A DNA stretch of 64,000 nt from Verrucomicrobia subdivision 3 bacterium UBA693 (lineage in GTDB: Bacteria; Verrucomicrobiota; Verrucomicrobiia; Limisphaerales; UBA8199). The stretch is taken from positions 73,921 to 137,920 of the forward strand of contig DBMR01000010.1 of assembly GCA_002298785.1 (NCBI GenBank), given 5' to 3'. The translations under genes were made by a program, and so were the position numbers. Below the pieces are notes generated by a model. It ran no database searches, was not told the DNA's origin, and worked only from the letters and a program-made list of their open reading frames with translations. The stretch's first letter is position 1; each line of letters starts with the position of its first letter. This document shows positions 25,520 to 34,894 of this stretch, piece after piece.

Positions 25520-26683
25520 GTGGAGTGGTTTGTTCGAAGAGTTCTCGTTGCGCTTTGTATAATTGTTTCGGCTTGCGGCAGCCTGACTGTCAGCGCCAAT
25601 GAGTTGAGCGCGACGAATGGCCCCTCTGGGACGCCCTCGGCAGACGACGGTTGGCCGGACGCCAGCGCATTTCTGGAGAAGAAGTACGGCTTTCTTCCGA
25701 TAATAATCCCAATTACTGAACCTGCGGTCGGTTATGGCGCCGCCGGCGGGCTCCTGTTTCTAAGCAAACCACTGTCCAGCGCCGAGGCCGGATTGGGCCG
25801 CCCCGACATGACAATGGTCGGTGGTTTGGGCACCGAGAATGGGACCTGGGCGACAGCGGTGGGGGACGTGCGCCACTGGTTTGACGACCGTGTGCAAACC
25901 GTGGCTGGTCTGGTGTATGCCTCGGCGAATCTGGACTTTTATGGTGTCGGCAAGGATTTAGGGCTGGAGGCGCATCCACTGCATTATAATCTTCGGCCGG
26001 CGGGAGGGATGCTTCAGGGAAAATACCGAATTGGCAATTCCAGGGTCTGGGCGGGGATGAGCTATGCCTTCGCCGCCACGCAGGTGGAGTTCAGCGCGCC
26101 GGAGGGCACTGCCGGGATACCCGACTTCCAGAGACACTCGAATGTTGGGGGCGTCACTCCGTCGTTCACTTACGACACCCGGGACAACATCTTCACACCA
26201 TTGTCGGGCACCTATGTCGAGGCGACGGTTGGGCTCTTCAGCGAGGCCCTGGGTGGGGATGATGAGTTTCAAAGAGCAAGAGTTATCTTGATGCAGTATA
26301 TCCCGCTATTCCCCCGGATTTACCTCGGGGTTCGGGTGGAGGGGGCGGCTAGCTTTGGGAACGAACCGTTTTACCTTCGTCCGTATATCAGCCTCCGTGG
26401 GGCCCCGGTGATGCGTTACCAGGGCGAGGAGGTCGCCCAGTTGGAGGCTGAGTTGCGGTGGCAGTTTTGGAAACGACTCAGCCTGGTAGGATTTGTCGGC
26501 GGTGGTGCGGCCTGGAATCATTTCGAGCGCTTTGATAGCACGCAGACCATTGTGACTGGCGGCACGGGAGTTCGCTACGAGTTAGCGCGGGCCTACGGCA
26601 TCCACGTGGGAGTGGACCTGGCGTTCGCACCTGATAACACCGCCGTTTATATCCAGGTGGGCAGCGCCTGGGCACGACCATGA
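25520..26683 (+). CDS. BamA/TamA-type (Omp85) outer-membrane protein without POTRA repeats
   Basis: 387 residues beginning at GTG, with the ribosome site AGGAGG at 25509-25514 inside the preceding gene. After a signal peptide there is a short linker and the segment PIIIPITEPAVGYGAAGGLLFL, typical of short Omp85 surface-antigen proteins. The rest is a 16-strand-type beta-barrel pattern with FTYDTRDNIFTPLSGTYVEA and a final GVDLAFAPDNTAVYIQVGSAW. No POTRA domains are present, so it is not BamA itself. Such proteins often pair with lipases or unknown partners; function here is unknown. Confidence 0.82.
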   Translation: MEWFVRRVLVALCIIVSACGSLTVSANELSATNGPSGTPSADDGWPDASAFLEKKYGFLPIIIPITEPAVGYGAAGGLLFLSKPLSSAEAGLGRPDMTMVGGLGTENGTWATAVGDVRHWFDDRVQTVAGLVYASANLDFYGVGKDLGLEAHPLHYNLRPAGGMLQGKYRIGNSRVWAGMSYAFAATQVEFSAPEGTAGIPDFQRHSNVGGVTPSFTYDTRDNIFTPLSGTYVEATVGLFSEALGGDDEFQRARVILMQYIPLFPRIYLGVRVEGAASFGNEPFYLRPYISLRGAPVMRYQGEEVAQLEAELRWQFWKRLSLVGFVGGGAAWNHFERFDSTQTIVTGGTGVRYELARAYGIHVGVDLAFAPDNTAVYIQVGSAWARP

Positions 26684-26810
26684 TGTCAGGTTTGCCCATG
26701 CACAGCAGACCATCCTCGCCAGCCGTTACTGACGGCTCGTTAGCGAACGCGCGAGGGGTTAGCTCGGGCAGTGTTTTCGATCCTGCCATTCTTTGTTTCG
26801 TAGTCGTGAT

Positions 26811-27521
26811 ATGATTACCCGGCCCGCAGACCTTCGTCTTTTAGACCTCATCGCTCCCGTTATGATGTTGCTCCTGCTGGGGCAGGGTGGGGGATCGGCG
26901 TTCGCGCAAGATCCTGCCGCCAGCGTCTCGACGGTGAGCACGAATCAGCCGACCGAAAAGGCAGAAACGCCGACTGAAAAGAGTTGGGCCTTTTCGACTT
27001 CGATATACGGCTACCTCGTGCCTGACAGCCGTGATTATGCCCAACCCACCGTGACAGCGGATCGCGGAGCGTTGCACCTCGAAGCGCGTTACAATTATGA
27101 GAACCTGGATACCGGCTCGATCTGGGTCGGCTACAACTTGAGTGGCGGCGAAAAGCTGGCTTGGGAAATCACCCCCATGCTGGGGGGCGTGATTGGCAAC
27201 ATGACCGGCGTCGCTCCGGGTTACAAAGGCTCGTTGAGTTGGTGGAAGCTCGAACTCTACAGCGAAGGGGAGTACGTCGCGGACGCCGGAGATTCGACCA
27301 AAAACTTTTTCTACAACTGGTCCGAGCTGACCATCTCGCCGCTGGACTGGTTCCGGGTTGGGATGGTGACTCAGCGTACGCGCGCGTACAGCTCTGACCG
27401 CGAGATTCAGCGGGGATTCCTGGTGGGCTTTTCTTATCGCAAAGTAAATTTCACGACGTATGTGTTCAATCCAGACGATAGCCGGCCAATCATCGTGCTT
27501 GCCGCCGGTGCCGAGTTTTAG
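26811..27521 (+). CDS. Predicted outer-membrane beta-barrel protein, unassigned
   Basis: 236 residues from the ATG at 26811; an upstream TTG at 26793 is less likely. A signal peptide (VMMLLLLGQGGGSAFAQ) is followed by a Thr/Glu-rich linker and a repeated pattern of short amphipathic strands (GALHLEARYNYENLDTGSIWVGYNLSGG, SLSWWKLELYSEGEYV, WFRVGMVTQRTRAY, RGFLVGFSYRKVNFTTYVF) ending in the aromatic EF. This is the signature of a small outer-membrane barrel. No family is recognised. It follows the Omp85-type gene by 127 bases. Confidence 0.7.
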   Translation: MITRPADLRLLDLIAPVMMLLLLGQGGGSAFAQDPAASVSTVSTNQPTEKAETPTEKSWAFSTSIYGYLVPDSRDYAQPTVTADRGALHLEARYNYENLDTGSIWVGYNLSGGEKLAWEITPMLGGVIGNMTGVAPGYKGSLSWWKLELYSEGEYVADAGDSTKNFFYNWSELTISPLDWFRVGMVTQRTRAYSSDREIQRGFLVGFSYRKVNFTTYVFNPDDSRPIIVLAAGAEF

Positions 27522-27547
27522 CTAATGACAGTAATTCCCAGTGTGGT

Positions 27548-27563
27548 CCTCGGCCGTCCGAGG
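27548..27563 (+). other. Short GC hairpin
   Basis: CCTCGG-CCGT-CCGAGG, a perfect 6-base-pair stem with a 4-base loop, 26 bases after the stop of the unassigned barrel gene. No T-run follows. Possible weak terminator or processing site. Confidence 0.3.
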
Positions 27564-27601
27564 CGGGATGACTGCCAGGTGAAAACATTTGAGCTCATAT
27601 C

Positions 27602-28894
27602 ATGAAGCGACATCGCTACCGACTATCCAAGCAGGCGAATTGGTACCTGCCGCTGGCCTACGTTTTGGTGACGCTACTGCTGGGGATGGTTCTGCCCAGG
27701 CTGGAGCACCATTTTCTGCCCGGCTCGGTTTCCACGATGAGTGCGGCGGCGGCGATGTCGGTCTGCGCTTCGATTGCCTCGGGGATGCTGGCGCTCACTG
27801 GCATCGTGTTTTCTTTGGCGTTTGTCATGGTGCAATTCAGCGCCACGGCCTATTCGCCGCGGTTGGTGTTGTGGGTGGCTCGTGATCCTGTGGTGTCGCA
27901 CGCGCTCGGGGTTTTCAGTGCGACCTTTCTGTATTCACTCCTGTTCCTGGCCTGGGTGGATCGGGAAGGCGCAAGCCGGGTGCCACTGCTGAGCGGGTGG
28001 CTGGTGTTTGGGTTGCTCCTCGCCAGCCTGGGTTTGTTCATTGCTTTGATCGAGCGGATTGGCGGCCTGCAAGTCAATCGCATGTTGAGCTTTACGGGAG
28101 ATCGAGGCCGCGACGCGATTGAAGAGTTGTACCCCGACCTGGGTTTGGCGGCAGACAAACTGCCCCCGGCGGTCGATCATGGATTGCCGTGCACGCAAAC
28201 CCTGGTTCACCGTGGCGCGCCCCAGGCGATTCAGGCGATCAACTTCAATGCATTGGTGCAGCTTGCAGAAAAATCCGGGGCGGTGCTGGAAATGGGCGTG
28301 GCCGTCGGTGACACCGTCCTGGAGCGGACGCAGTTGGTGCGGGTTTGCGGTGCCAGCCAACCGCTGGACGAAGCGGCACTGAGGTTCGCCATCAAGATTG
28401 GTGAGGAACGCACCTTCGAACAGGATCCCAAATACGCGATTCGGTTGGTGGTGGACATCGCGATCAAAGCGCTTTCTCCGGCCATCAATGATCCGACCAC
28501 GGCCGTGCAGGCCTTGGATCAAATTGAAGACTTGCTGCTGCGCCTGGGTTCGCGCCGTTTGGAGTCCGGGGTCTATTCGGACTCCACTGGAAAGGTTCGA
28601 TTGATCGTGCCTTCCCCGACCTGGGAAGATTATTTGCGGCTGGCATTGGATGAAATTCGGGCTTACGGCGCCGATAGCGTGCAAGTCATGCGGAGAATGA
28701 CGGCGCTCATCAAGAACCTGGCTGCCGTCCTGCCCGAACCGCGCCGCGCGGCGCTCCGGCATTGGGAAAAGCGTGTGGAAGGCTCGATCGCCAGAACATT
28801 TGAGGATCTCGACGAGAAACGGGACGCTTCCGTCGCGGATCGCCAGGGACTGGGAGTCGGGCAAGCCAACACCGAGGAGCGCCGGAGTAAATGA
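27602..28894 (+). CDS. DUF2254 family membrane protein
   Basis: 430 residues. Four hydrophobic segments occupy the first 160 residues (WYLPLAYVLVTLLLGMVLP; GMLALTGIVFSLAFVMVQFSATAYSPRLV; ALGVFSATFLYSLLFLAWV; SGWLVFGLLLASLGLFIALI), followed by a long soluble part with the DUF2254 motif YAIRLVVDIAIKALSPAINDPTTAVQALDQIEDLL. The family is a widespread predicted inner-membrane protein of unknown role. It lies in the same-strand envelope run and is followed by another uncharacterised membrane protein. Confidence 0.9.
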   Translation: MKRHRYRLSKQANWYLPLAYVLVTLLLGMVLPRLEHHFLPGSVSTMSAAAAMSVCASIASGMLALTGIVFSLAFVMVQFSATAYSPRLVLWVARDPVVSHALGVFSATFLYSLLFLAWVDREGASRVPLLSGWLVFGLLLASLGLFIALIERIGGLQVNRMLSFTGDRGRDAIEELYPDLGLAADKLPPAVDHGLPCTQTLVHRGAPQAIQAINFNALVQLAEKSGAVLEMGVAVGDTVLERTQLVRVCGASQPLDEAALRFAIKIGEERTFEQDPKYAIRLVVDIAIKALSPAINDPTTAVQALDQIEDLLLRLGSRRLESGVYSDSTGKVRLIVPSPTWEDYLRLALDEIRAYGADSVQVMRRMTALIKNLAAVLPEPRRAALRHWEKRVEGSIARTFEDLDEKRDASVADRQGLGVGQANTEERRSK

Positions 28895-28973
28895 ACCTCC
28901 GAGCTGAAAATTGGGAACTTTCGAGCGATGCTGACGGATCGACGACGTGTCAAGGTTGTGTTGCCATTGAAGT

Positions 28974-29669
28974 ATGAACTCTGAACCAAAGCTGCCCGCT
29001 TCGGAGACGGATGCGCTTTTGCGGCAAATTCTGAAAGCGGTCGAGCCCGCAAAGTCCAGGAGCCTGTTTGAAATCGCCTGCGCCATTATCCTGGCGCTGG
29101 CCACCACGGCGTCAGCCTGGTGCGCCTACCAGTCGAAGCTCTGGGGCGGCGCCCAGATGGCACGCGGCAACGCGGCCGTTCGCGCCAGTCGTGAGGAGGC
29201 CGTAGCCTCGCTGGCAGCCATGCAAGCGCGCGCCTTTGACGCCACGATGTTCATCAGTTACATGCAAGCTCGTTTTGAACAGAACCAGGCGATGGAGAAC
29301 TTCCTCCGGCAACGTTTTCGCCCTGAAATGAAAACGGCCGTGGAGGCGTGGCTCAACCAGGGGGCGACCACTAATCTTTCGGCGCCGCCGTCCCCCCTGC
29401 ACCTGGCTGAGTATGTTCAGAAGGAAATTACGGAGATCAACCGATTGGAGGCCATTGCCGGAGAAGCGCAGGGCAGGGCGCAACAGGCCCGACAAGCCTC
29501 TGATAATTACGTTTTGCTCACCGTGCTGTTCGCTTCCGTGCTGTTCTTTGGCGGCATCGCTCGCGCTTTTGATGCGCGGTCGGTGCGCACGGTGCTCACG
29601 ATCCTGGCCGTGCTCTTATTCCTGGGGACGTTGTGCGGATTGCTCACCATGCCGATCTGTCACGAATGA
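28974..29669 (+). CDS. Predicted membrane protein, possibly DUF4337-like
   Basis: 231 residues with one membrane helix at about 31-50 (LFEIACAIILALATTASAWCAYQSKLW), a soluble region rich in Ala, Arg and Glu (about 55-175; coiled-coil forming), and two helices at the C-terminus (YVLLTVLFASVLFFGGIARAF, VLTILAVLLFLGTLCGLL). The WCAYQS-x-LWGG part is typical of a group of small bacterial membrane proteins that includes DUF4337, but the match is loose. No role can be given. It is the last gene of the plus-strand block. Confidence 0.6.
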   Translation: MNSEPKLPASETDALLRQILKAVEPAKSRSLFEIACAIILALATTASAWCAYQSKLWGGAQMARGNAAVRASREEAVASLAAMQARAFDATMFISYMQARFEQNQAMENFLRQRFRPEMKTAVEAWLNQGATTNLSAPPSPLHLAEYVQKEITEINRLEAIAGEAQGRAQQARQASDNYVLLTVLFASVLFFGGIARAFDARSVRTVLTILAVLLFLGTLCGLLTMPICHE

Positions 29670-29755
29670 GGAACTTCACCGCCGCGCGTCGCCGTCGCGA
29701 CATTTTTGAATGCACGGTTGTAAGTGCGTGAGTGCTTTTGGAAAGTTCGGGTTGC

Positions 29756-31252
29756 CTATCGTTCCGGTGCCGCGGGCGAGGTGTGTTTGAGAAATCGGTT
29801 GGCCCAGGCGATGAAGTATTTCATGTTCGAGCGGTCCTCGTGGCCGCCATCATGCTGGCGCCAGGCCAGTTCCCCGTCGACCAAGCCGGTATTCACCGGG
29901 GGCATGAGTGCGACGCGATAATCCTCCTTCACACCCAGGTCGCGCGCGCCGAGCAATCGGAATACCGGGCCGGCCGCCACGGTGGCCATGAAACTCCCCT
30001 GCTGATCCAGCCACTGGGCATCGCCTCGTGCCGGAATGCCATAACTGATGAAAGTAAGCCGGGGAGCGCACAAGGCGATTAGTTGGTGAGCATCCACCTG
30101 CAGGTCGCCGGCGTTCTTGCTGCCAAAAGAAGCTTCTGCCGCGCCGAACTTCAGAAAATTTCCTGCCATCCAATGATATTCGCCGGAGCCGGTGAGGTTT
30201 TCCACCGCCTCCCCGAAATTGCGGCGGTGCAACTTCGCGCCGCCTTCGCCGGAAGAGCCCACCAGTGCCATGGCGAATCGCGGTTCAAAAGCCATGGTCA
30301 CCAGGGCGGCCTTGCCGTAGCGTGACACGCCTTCGATCCCGACTTTCTTGGCATCCACGGCGGGATCGGTCTCCAGATAATCGAGGCCGCGAGCGGCTCC
30401 CCAGGCCCAGGCGCGTAACGCACCCCAATCCTCGGGTTTGCGGGGTTGGCCCTGGTTGACGAGACCAATGATGCCTTTGGTCAGGCCCGCTCCAGTATCT
30501 GCTTGGACGCTGCCCGGAACGATGGTGGCGTAGCCCCAACCGGCGGCCAGCAGTTGTTCCGTTGAGGGTGGGTCCTTGTAGGGGCCGCCAAACTCGGGAA
30601 AGCGGGCGGTCGGTACAGGCGTGCCGGCCGGGCGCGGCATTCCGCTACCACCAAATCCACCAAACATCATGAGCACGGGCACTGGACCTTTCGCCGGTTC
30701 AGGCACCACCAAGGTCATCCGAACTTCCACCGAGATCGATGGACAGGCTGAGTTGTCCACCCGTCCAACGAGTTGTTTGCCACTGGCCGAAAGGTTGCCG
30801 ACCAAGCCAGCCGTGATGTTCGAGACGACGCTCCAGGTTACCTTCGGAATGTGCCTGGGCACGCGTCCGACGATTTCTCGTTCGAATTCCTCGACGATCT
30901 CCGGGCGGCGTTGTTGCCACCATTGCTCGGCGGTGGTGACTTGCTTTCCGTTTTTGAGGGTCAGGACCTCCGGTAGGTCGGGAAAGGGATTGGCCTTCGC
31001 GGGATCGTAATTTGCCGAGTTGGTCGCCCCCGGCTGCCCGCTGGGTCCGGGGCGCAGCCTTGTGATACCCAACTGGGCCATCATGTTTTGATGATCCTGT
31101 TGAGCGGTCCATTCCAAGGGCGCAGGAACATTGCCGGGTGCTGTGACCACCGCGTTGGTCGCCTGGCCATGCAGTAACCAAGGCGCCAGCAAAAGGGAGA
31201 GAAAGCAGAACATCAAACCGGAGCGAACCAGCGCGCGCGCGGAGGTTTTCAT
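29756..31252 (-). CDS. Glucuronoyl esterase-like hydrolase (CE15)
   Basis: 498 residues with a signal peptide (LSLLLAPWLLHGQA). It is an alpha/beta hydrolase with the CE15 nucleophile motif GVSRYGKAAL (Ser310), the acid region SSGEGGA (Glu336), and the catalytic His in the GGHED motif (about H471). CE15 enzymes cleave the ester between lignin alcohols and 4-O-methylglucuronic acid of xylan, and act outside the cytoplasm. The family has many verrucomicrobial members. Neighbouring genes on the same strand include a DUF4838 protein, supporting a role in plant polysaccharide use. Acetyl esterase activity cannot be excluded. Confidence 0.9.
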   Translation of the reverse strand: MKTSARALVRSGLMFCFLSLLLAPWLLHGQATNAVVTAPGNVPAPLEWTAQQDHQNMMAQLGITRLRPGPSGQPGATNSANYDPAKANPFPDLPEVLTLKNGKQVTTAEQWWQQRRPEIVEEFEREIVGRVPRHIPKVTWSVVSNITAGLVGNLSASGKQLVGRVDNSACPSISVEVRMTLVVPEPAKGPVPVLMMFGGFGGSGMPRPAGTPVPTARFPEFGGPYKDPPSTEQLLAAGWGYATIVPGSVQADTGAGLTKGIIGLVNQGQPRKPEDWGALRAWAWGAARGLDYLETDPAVDAKKVGIEGVSRYGKAALVTMAFEPRFAMALVGSSGEGGAKLHRRNFGEAVENLTGSGEYHWMAGNFLKFGAAEASFGSKNAGDLQVDAHQLIALCAPRLTFISYGIPARGDAQWLDQQGSFMATVAAGPVFRLLGARDLGVKEDYRVALMPPVNTGLVDGELAWRQHDGGHEDRSNMKYFIAWANRFLKHTSPAAPER

Positions 31253-31351
31253 AGTTACTTTTGCAGGATGTCGTTGATTGGCCCGAGTACCAACACTAAA
31301 TCATGGAGCTGTGTCGCGGTTTCAGCCGCTTGCTGGGATTTCTAAAATCTG

Positions 31352-33808
31352 TCATGGCTTGCTGGAGGTTGGCCGTCCATTCGGTGTCTTCACCAATACC
31401 AGTCGTTCCACATAAATGGCGTCCTTTTCGCCGGGTCGGGCATGCGGAAAACGCGGTCCCTCAAATTTGATCCGCGCCCAAACCTCAAACTGCTGCTCCG
31501 GATTGGTTGGCTCGAAAGCGTTGTCCACCTCGACTTGAATGATCCAGCTCCAGAAGAAGTAGGCGTAGTATCCTGGCGCAATCGGGAAGGTGCCCATCTG
31601 GTACCAGTGGTAACCTGGTCCGGTGATTTCCTCGGCCTTGATGGAAGCGCCGGCCAGAGACTTTTTATCCACGGTGCCATAGAGCCCCCAGGGCATCGGT
31701 ATCACGTATTTCTCGGCGCTCTCCACGTAGTCCGCCGACAAGTCGAGCTTGTTGGCAATCCCGCTCTCCGCTTCGGGGTCTTTGATGACTTTGACGACAT
31801 CCGCCCAATTCCTGGTCATTGTCGCGAGGTAGTCGTGGACGCTCCCTTTGGGTAAGGCCCGGAATTTTTCCGGTAACGCGACCGAGGTTGGCACCGCGCT
31901 GTAACGGCGCATTTCCGCTTCCGCATGTTGGCGTTCGGACGCCTGCTCCGACTCGGGGAGTCGCAGCCGGGCTTGCGTGAGCCAGGTGTCGAGCACTCGT
32001 TGGGCGGTGGACTCACGGTTCGGCGGAGCCAGCGACGCCGGCTTGCCCTGCGCCAGCCAATCCGACATCAACCGCGGAAAGAGGATAACACTCGCCCGAT
32101 CGAGCGATAGGCGCGCGTGGCGCACGCGACGCTGCAAGGTCGCGTCGCCTTGCACCGCGCGTTCCGCGCGATCGAACAGGCGCTGTGCTCGTCCGATGAA
32201 TCCCAGGTTAAGATAGGTAAGCGACTGCGGCGTCGAGTTCCAATCGCAGTGCGTGTGGACCTTTGCAACTTCCTCTTCCAGTTCTGCCAGGTATTGTCGA
32301 AGATATTTGCCCGCCCGGCCGTAAAAGCCGTCAGTGAAAATCCGCACCAGGCTCTGATAATCGGCCTCTGGATTCTCCAGTTGCTTCATCATTATCCAGA
32401 CTTTGAAGTCCCGCATGTCTGCCAGGATTTCGAACTCCAGCTCGGTAAAGACACCCTCGACATGGTGCGTCGCGTAAAAGTGGTAGTCGGGTCCGAAGGT
32501 TTGCGCGGTGGGCATCGGCATGCCGACAGGGCTCGCGTAGGTCACGGCGTAATCCCACACCCGCAAATTCCGGGCCTGCTGCGCCCAACGAGTGAGATGT
32601 TGTCGAAATGCCGCATTTGCCGCCGCAGTGATGGGTTGGGTAGGGTCCGACTCGGTGTCGCAGAGTCGGACTATCACGTTGTCCCGTGGGCGAATGGTTT
32701 TCGGGGCGGTCTGGGTGTATTGGTAGGCCAGGGTGTCGAGGTAGACCTCGGGGTATTTCTCGCGGATTCCATCAGCCAGGTAATTCACGAAATCGAGCAA
32801 CGGTCCGCATTCGGACTCCTCCGCGCGCGCGATGGCCTGGCAATTGGTGCATTGGCATGGGTTGAGGCAGTCGTTCTGCGAAACGCTAAAGACCAGCGGT
32901 GGCGGTGTTCCGGCAGCTTTCGCCGCCGCTTCGGAGGCTTCGATGTGTTGGAGCAATTTGTTCAGAAAACCCCGGCGCAATTCGGGTTGCGTGAGGCAAA
33001 GCTGGCTGCCTTCGGCCACACGCTTTCCATCCAGCAGAGAGTACCACTCGGGATGGGATGCGAAGAACTCTTTCGGCGGAAAGTAGAGATTGAACGTGTG
33101 AACGTGGTAGGGCGGACCATAATCCCGGCACCCGCCATATTGCCCCTCGATGCGAGCGTCACCATCGCGGTTAAGTCGATTGCGCGCCGCGAATCGGCCA
33201 CCATCGCGGCCATATAACATATAAATGTCTCGGTATTGAAGTCGAGGTTGGCCACGAAGATTCAGGTTGCCCACGCGCACGGTTTTGAGCCGCGGCACAT
33301 TTTCTTCAAACGGATTCCACCAGTGCGCCCCGAGCACGTCCTCCAGAAAGTGATAAACGCCGTAGGTAGTTCCGCGCGGTTGACCGCCCAGAATCATCAG
33401 GTCATCGCCGTCAGTGCGGATGATCCACTCCTCCGATCCCAGCGCCTCGGCTTTCAGGTTGTGATCGCGGGCAAATTCGGTCGAGCCCACAAATACCCTG
33501 GTCTGGCTAGCAGATGCCTGGGCCTCGGTGCGGATCTCGAATTCCGCGCCGCTGATTTTGCCCAGGTAACTGGCCAATTCGGAAGCGGCGGTGCGCTCAG
33601 CGACTGAGGCGTTGGTTGAAATGACGATGGTGGCGCGAGCTTTGCCGCGATTCGCCAAGGTCAGTGCAGTGGCCGTTGGGAGATTGAACATTGCTGCTAC
33701 CAGCAGAAGAAAAATGCTTATCCCGAAAACTGGCTTGGTTCGCAATCCGGAAAGTCCAGACTTTGATCGCTTTTGCTGGAGATGAATGTCGGTGGAGCAG
33801 GGGGTCAT
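31352..33808 (-). CDS. DUF4838 domain protein (alpha-glucuronidase-like N-terminal domain)
   Basis: About 818 residues (a GTG at 33841 would add 11). After an N-terminal hydrophobic segment (PVFGISIFLLLVAAMFNL) there is a GH67-N-like domain (residues about 60-150; IVISTNASVAERTAASELASYLGKISGAEFEI) and then the DUF4838 barrel (about 200-480) with the motifs WWNPFEENVP, VSQNDCLNPCQCTNC and LAYQYTQTAPKTIRPRDNVIVRLCD. The Cys cluster is typical. A helical domain and a C-terminal beta domain follow. The family occurs with polysaccharide-degrading genes, and the first domain resembles alpha-glucuronidases, which fits the adjacent CE15 gene. No activity is established. Confidence 0.85.
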   Translation of the reverse strand: MTPCSTDIHLQQKRSKSGLSGLRTKPVFGISIFLLLVAAMFNLPTATALTLANRGKARATIVISTNASVAERTAASELASYLGKISGAEFEIRTEAQASASQTRVFVGSTEFARDHNLKAEALGSEEWIIRTDGDDLMILGGQPRGTTYGVYHFLEDVLGAHWWNPFEENVPRLKTVRVGNLNLRGQPRLQYRDIYMLYGRDGGRFAARNRLNRDGDARIEGQYGGCRDYGPPYHVHTFNLYFPPKEFFASHPEWYSLLDGKRVAEGSQLCLTQPELRRGFLNKLLQHIEASEAAAKAAGTPPPLVFSVSQNDCLNPCQCTNCQAIARAEESECGPLLDFVNYLADGIREKYPEVYLDTLAYQYTQTAPKTIRPRDNVIVRLCDTESDPTQPITAAANAAFRQHLTRWAQQARNLRVWDYAVTYASPVGMPMPTAQTFGPDYHFYATHHVEGVFTELEFEILADMRDFKVWIMMKQLENPEADYQSLVRIFTDGFYGRAGKYLRQYLAELEEEVAKVHTHCDWNSTPQSLTYLNLGFIGRAQRLFDRAERAVQGDATLQRRVRHARLSLDRASVILFPRLMSDWLAQGKPASLAPPNRESTAQRVLDTWLTQARLRLPESEQASERQHAEAEMRRYSAVPTSVALPEKFRALPKGSVHDYLATMTRNWADVVKVIKDPEAESGIANKLDLSADYVESAEKYVIPMPWGLYGTVDKKSLAGASIKAEEITGPGYHWYQMGTFPIAPGYYAYFFWSWIIQVEVDNAFEPTNPEQQFEVWARIKFEGPRFPHARPGEKDAIYVERLVLVKTPNGRPTSSKP

Positions 33809-33913
33809 AAAGGCAGGAGGATTATGCCTTACGCGATTCACCTAAGCCAAGGTCAATGAATGCGGTGCGGCGTTGGACGCGGCTGCTACGGTTACACTTG
33901 GTGGGCCGATCGG

Positions 33914-34891
33914 CTACCTGGGTGCGTATACCCGGATTTCGGCGCTTTGAGTTCCGTGGACCGGCACAGCCAGGTAAAGTCGGTCCAGCTCGGTGCTAAA
34001 GTAACCAGTGCGGGCACCTGGTGACGTGGCAATTTTGGCCCGCTGCTCATACTTGTCCGGCGAAAGCTGCGAGATGATGTCCACGAACCCTTCGCCGCAA
34101 GTGAGATAGATTTGTTTGCGCTTACCATTGAGAAAGAGATCGTCGACATCGCCGGAGATTGCGAGATCGGTGACCGCTTTTCCCGTACGGCTATCCAGAA
34201 CGACCAGGCGCGCGGGTTGACGACAGCCGATGAACAGCCGGTGATTCGGCTCGTCGAGTGCCATCGGAAAGTTAGCCCGGAATTTCTCCATGGGCCAAGT
34301 CTCGATGACAGCATGTTTTTCCCGGTCAATCACCGCAATCTTCGTGGCATCCGGCAAGTTTACGTAGAGGCGCCGGCTGGATGCTTCCAGCTGGAAGGAT
34401 TCCGGGTGTGCCGGGAGCTTGACGGTAGCGACGAGGCTAACGTTGGCTGGTTCAATGATGGCCAGGGCGCCTTCGCCGTAGCCGAGCCAGGCGAGTTTGG
34501 TTTTCGGATCGATCCGTAAATTATCAGCATCGGCCAGCGCGGCCAGGTTTTGGTGCAATTTGAAATCGGTACCGGACAGAATCTTGAGGGTGCCATCGTC
34601 GCCGTTGGCAACGAGGAGTTGATTTGACTCACGCAAATAGAGGACCCCAGTGGGTTTGGCCATGCCGGAAAGGCTGCGAATCCGCTGGCCAGTCGTGAGA
34701 TCCACCACTTCCAGCGTATTATTACCGAGCGCGGCGACGAAAAGGCGGTTACCGGCGGCATCGATGGCGAAATGATCGAAGCGCCCTTGGACGCCCGTGA
34801 GTGGGATGGTCTGTATGAGGTTAAGTGGCGGGTCAGCGGCTTGAACCGACAGCGTCAACATCACAAAGAGCAGAAGAACCGGGAGTTGCAT
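33914..34891 (-). CDS. YncE-like beta-propeller protein, secreted
   Basis: 325 residues with a signal peptide (LLLFVMLTLSVQA). The mature protein consists of repeated four-strand units with motifs such as GRFDHFAIDAAGNRLFVAALGNNTLEVVDL, SNQLLVANGDDGTLKIL and NHRLFIGCRQPARLVVLDSRTGK, the pattern of YncE/NHL-type seven-bladed propellers. No catalytic residues can be named; such proteins usually bind other proteins or ligands in the periplasm. The start codon lies 3 bases from the end of the preceding minus-strand gene, so the two are co-transcribed. Confidence 0.82.
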   Translation of the reverse strand: MQLPVLLLFVMLTLSVQAADPPLNLIQTIPLTGVQGRFDHFAIDAAGNRLFVAALGNNTLEVVDLTTGQRIRSLSGMAKPTGVLYLRESNQLLVANGDDGTLKILSGTDFKLHQNLAALADADNLRIDPKTKLAWLGYGEGALAIIEPANVSLVATVKLPAHPESFQLEASSRRLYVNLPDATKIAVIDREKHAVIETWPMEKFRANFPMALDEPNHRLFIGCRQPARLVVLDSRTGKAVTDLAISGDVDDLFLNGKRKQIYLTCGEGFVDIISQLSPDKYEQRAKIATSPGARTGYFSTELDRLYLAVPVHGTQSAEIRVYAPR

Positions 34892-34894
34892 GGA

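Noticed and set aside
26698..26814. Short open frame of 38 codons overlapping the start of the barrel-protein gene
   Set aside because: No ribosome site, no recognisable domain, and composition typical of non-coding GC-rich DNA.
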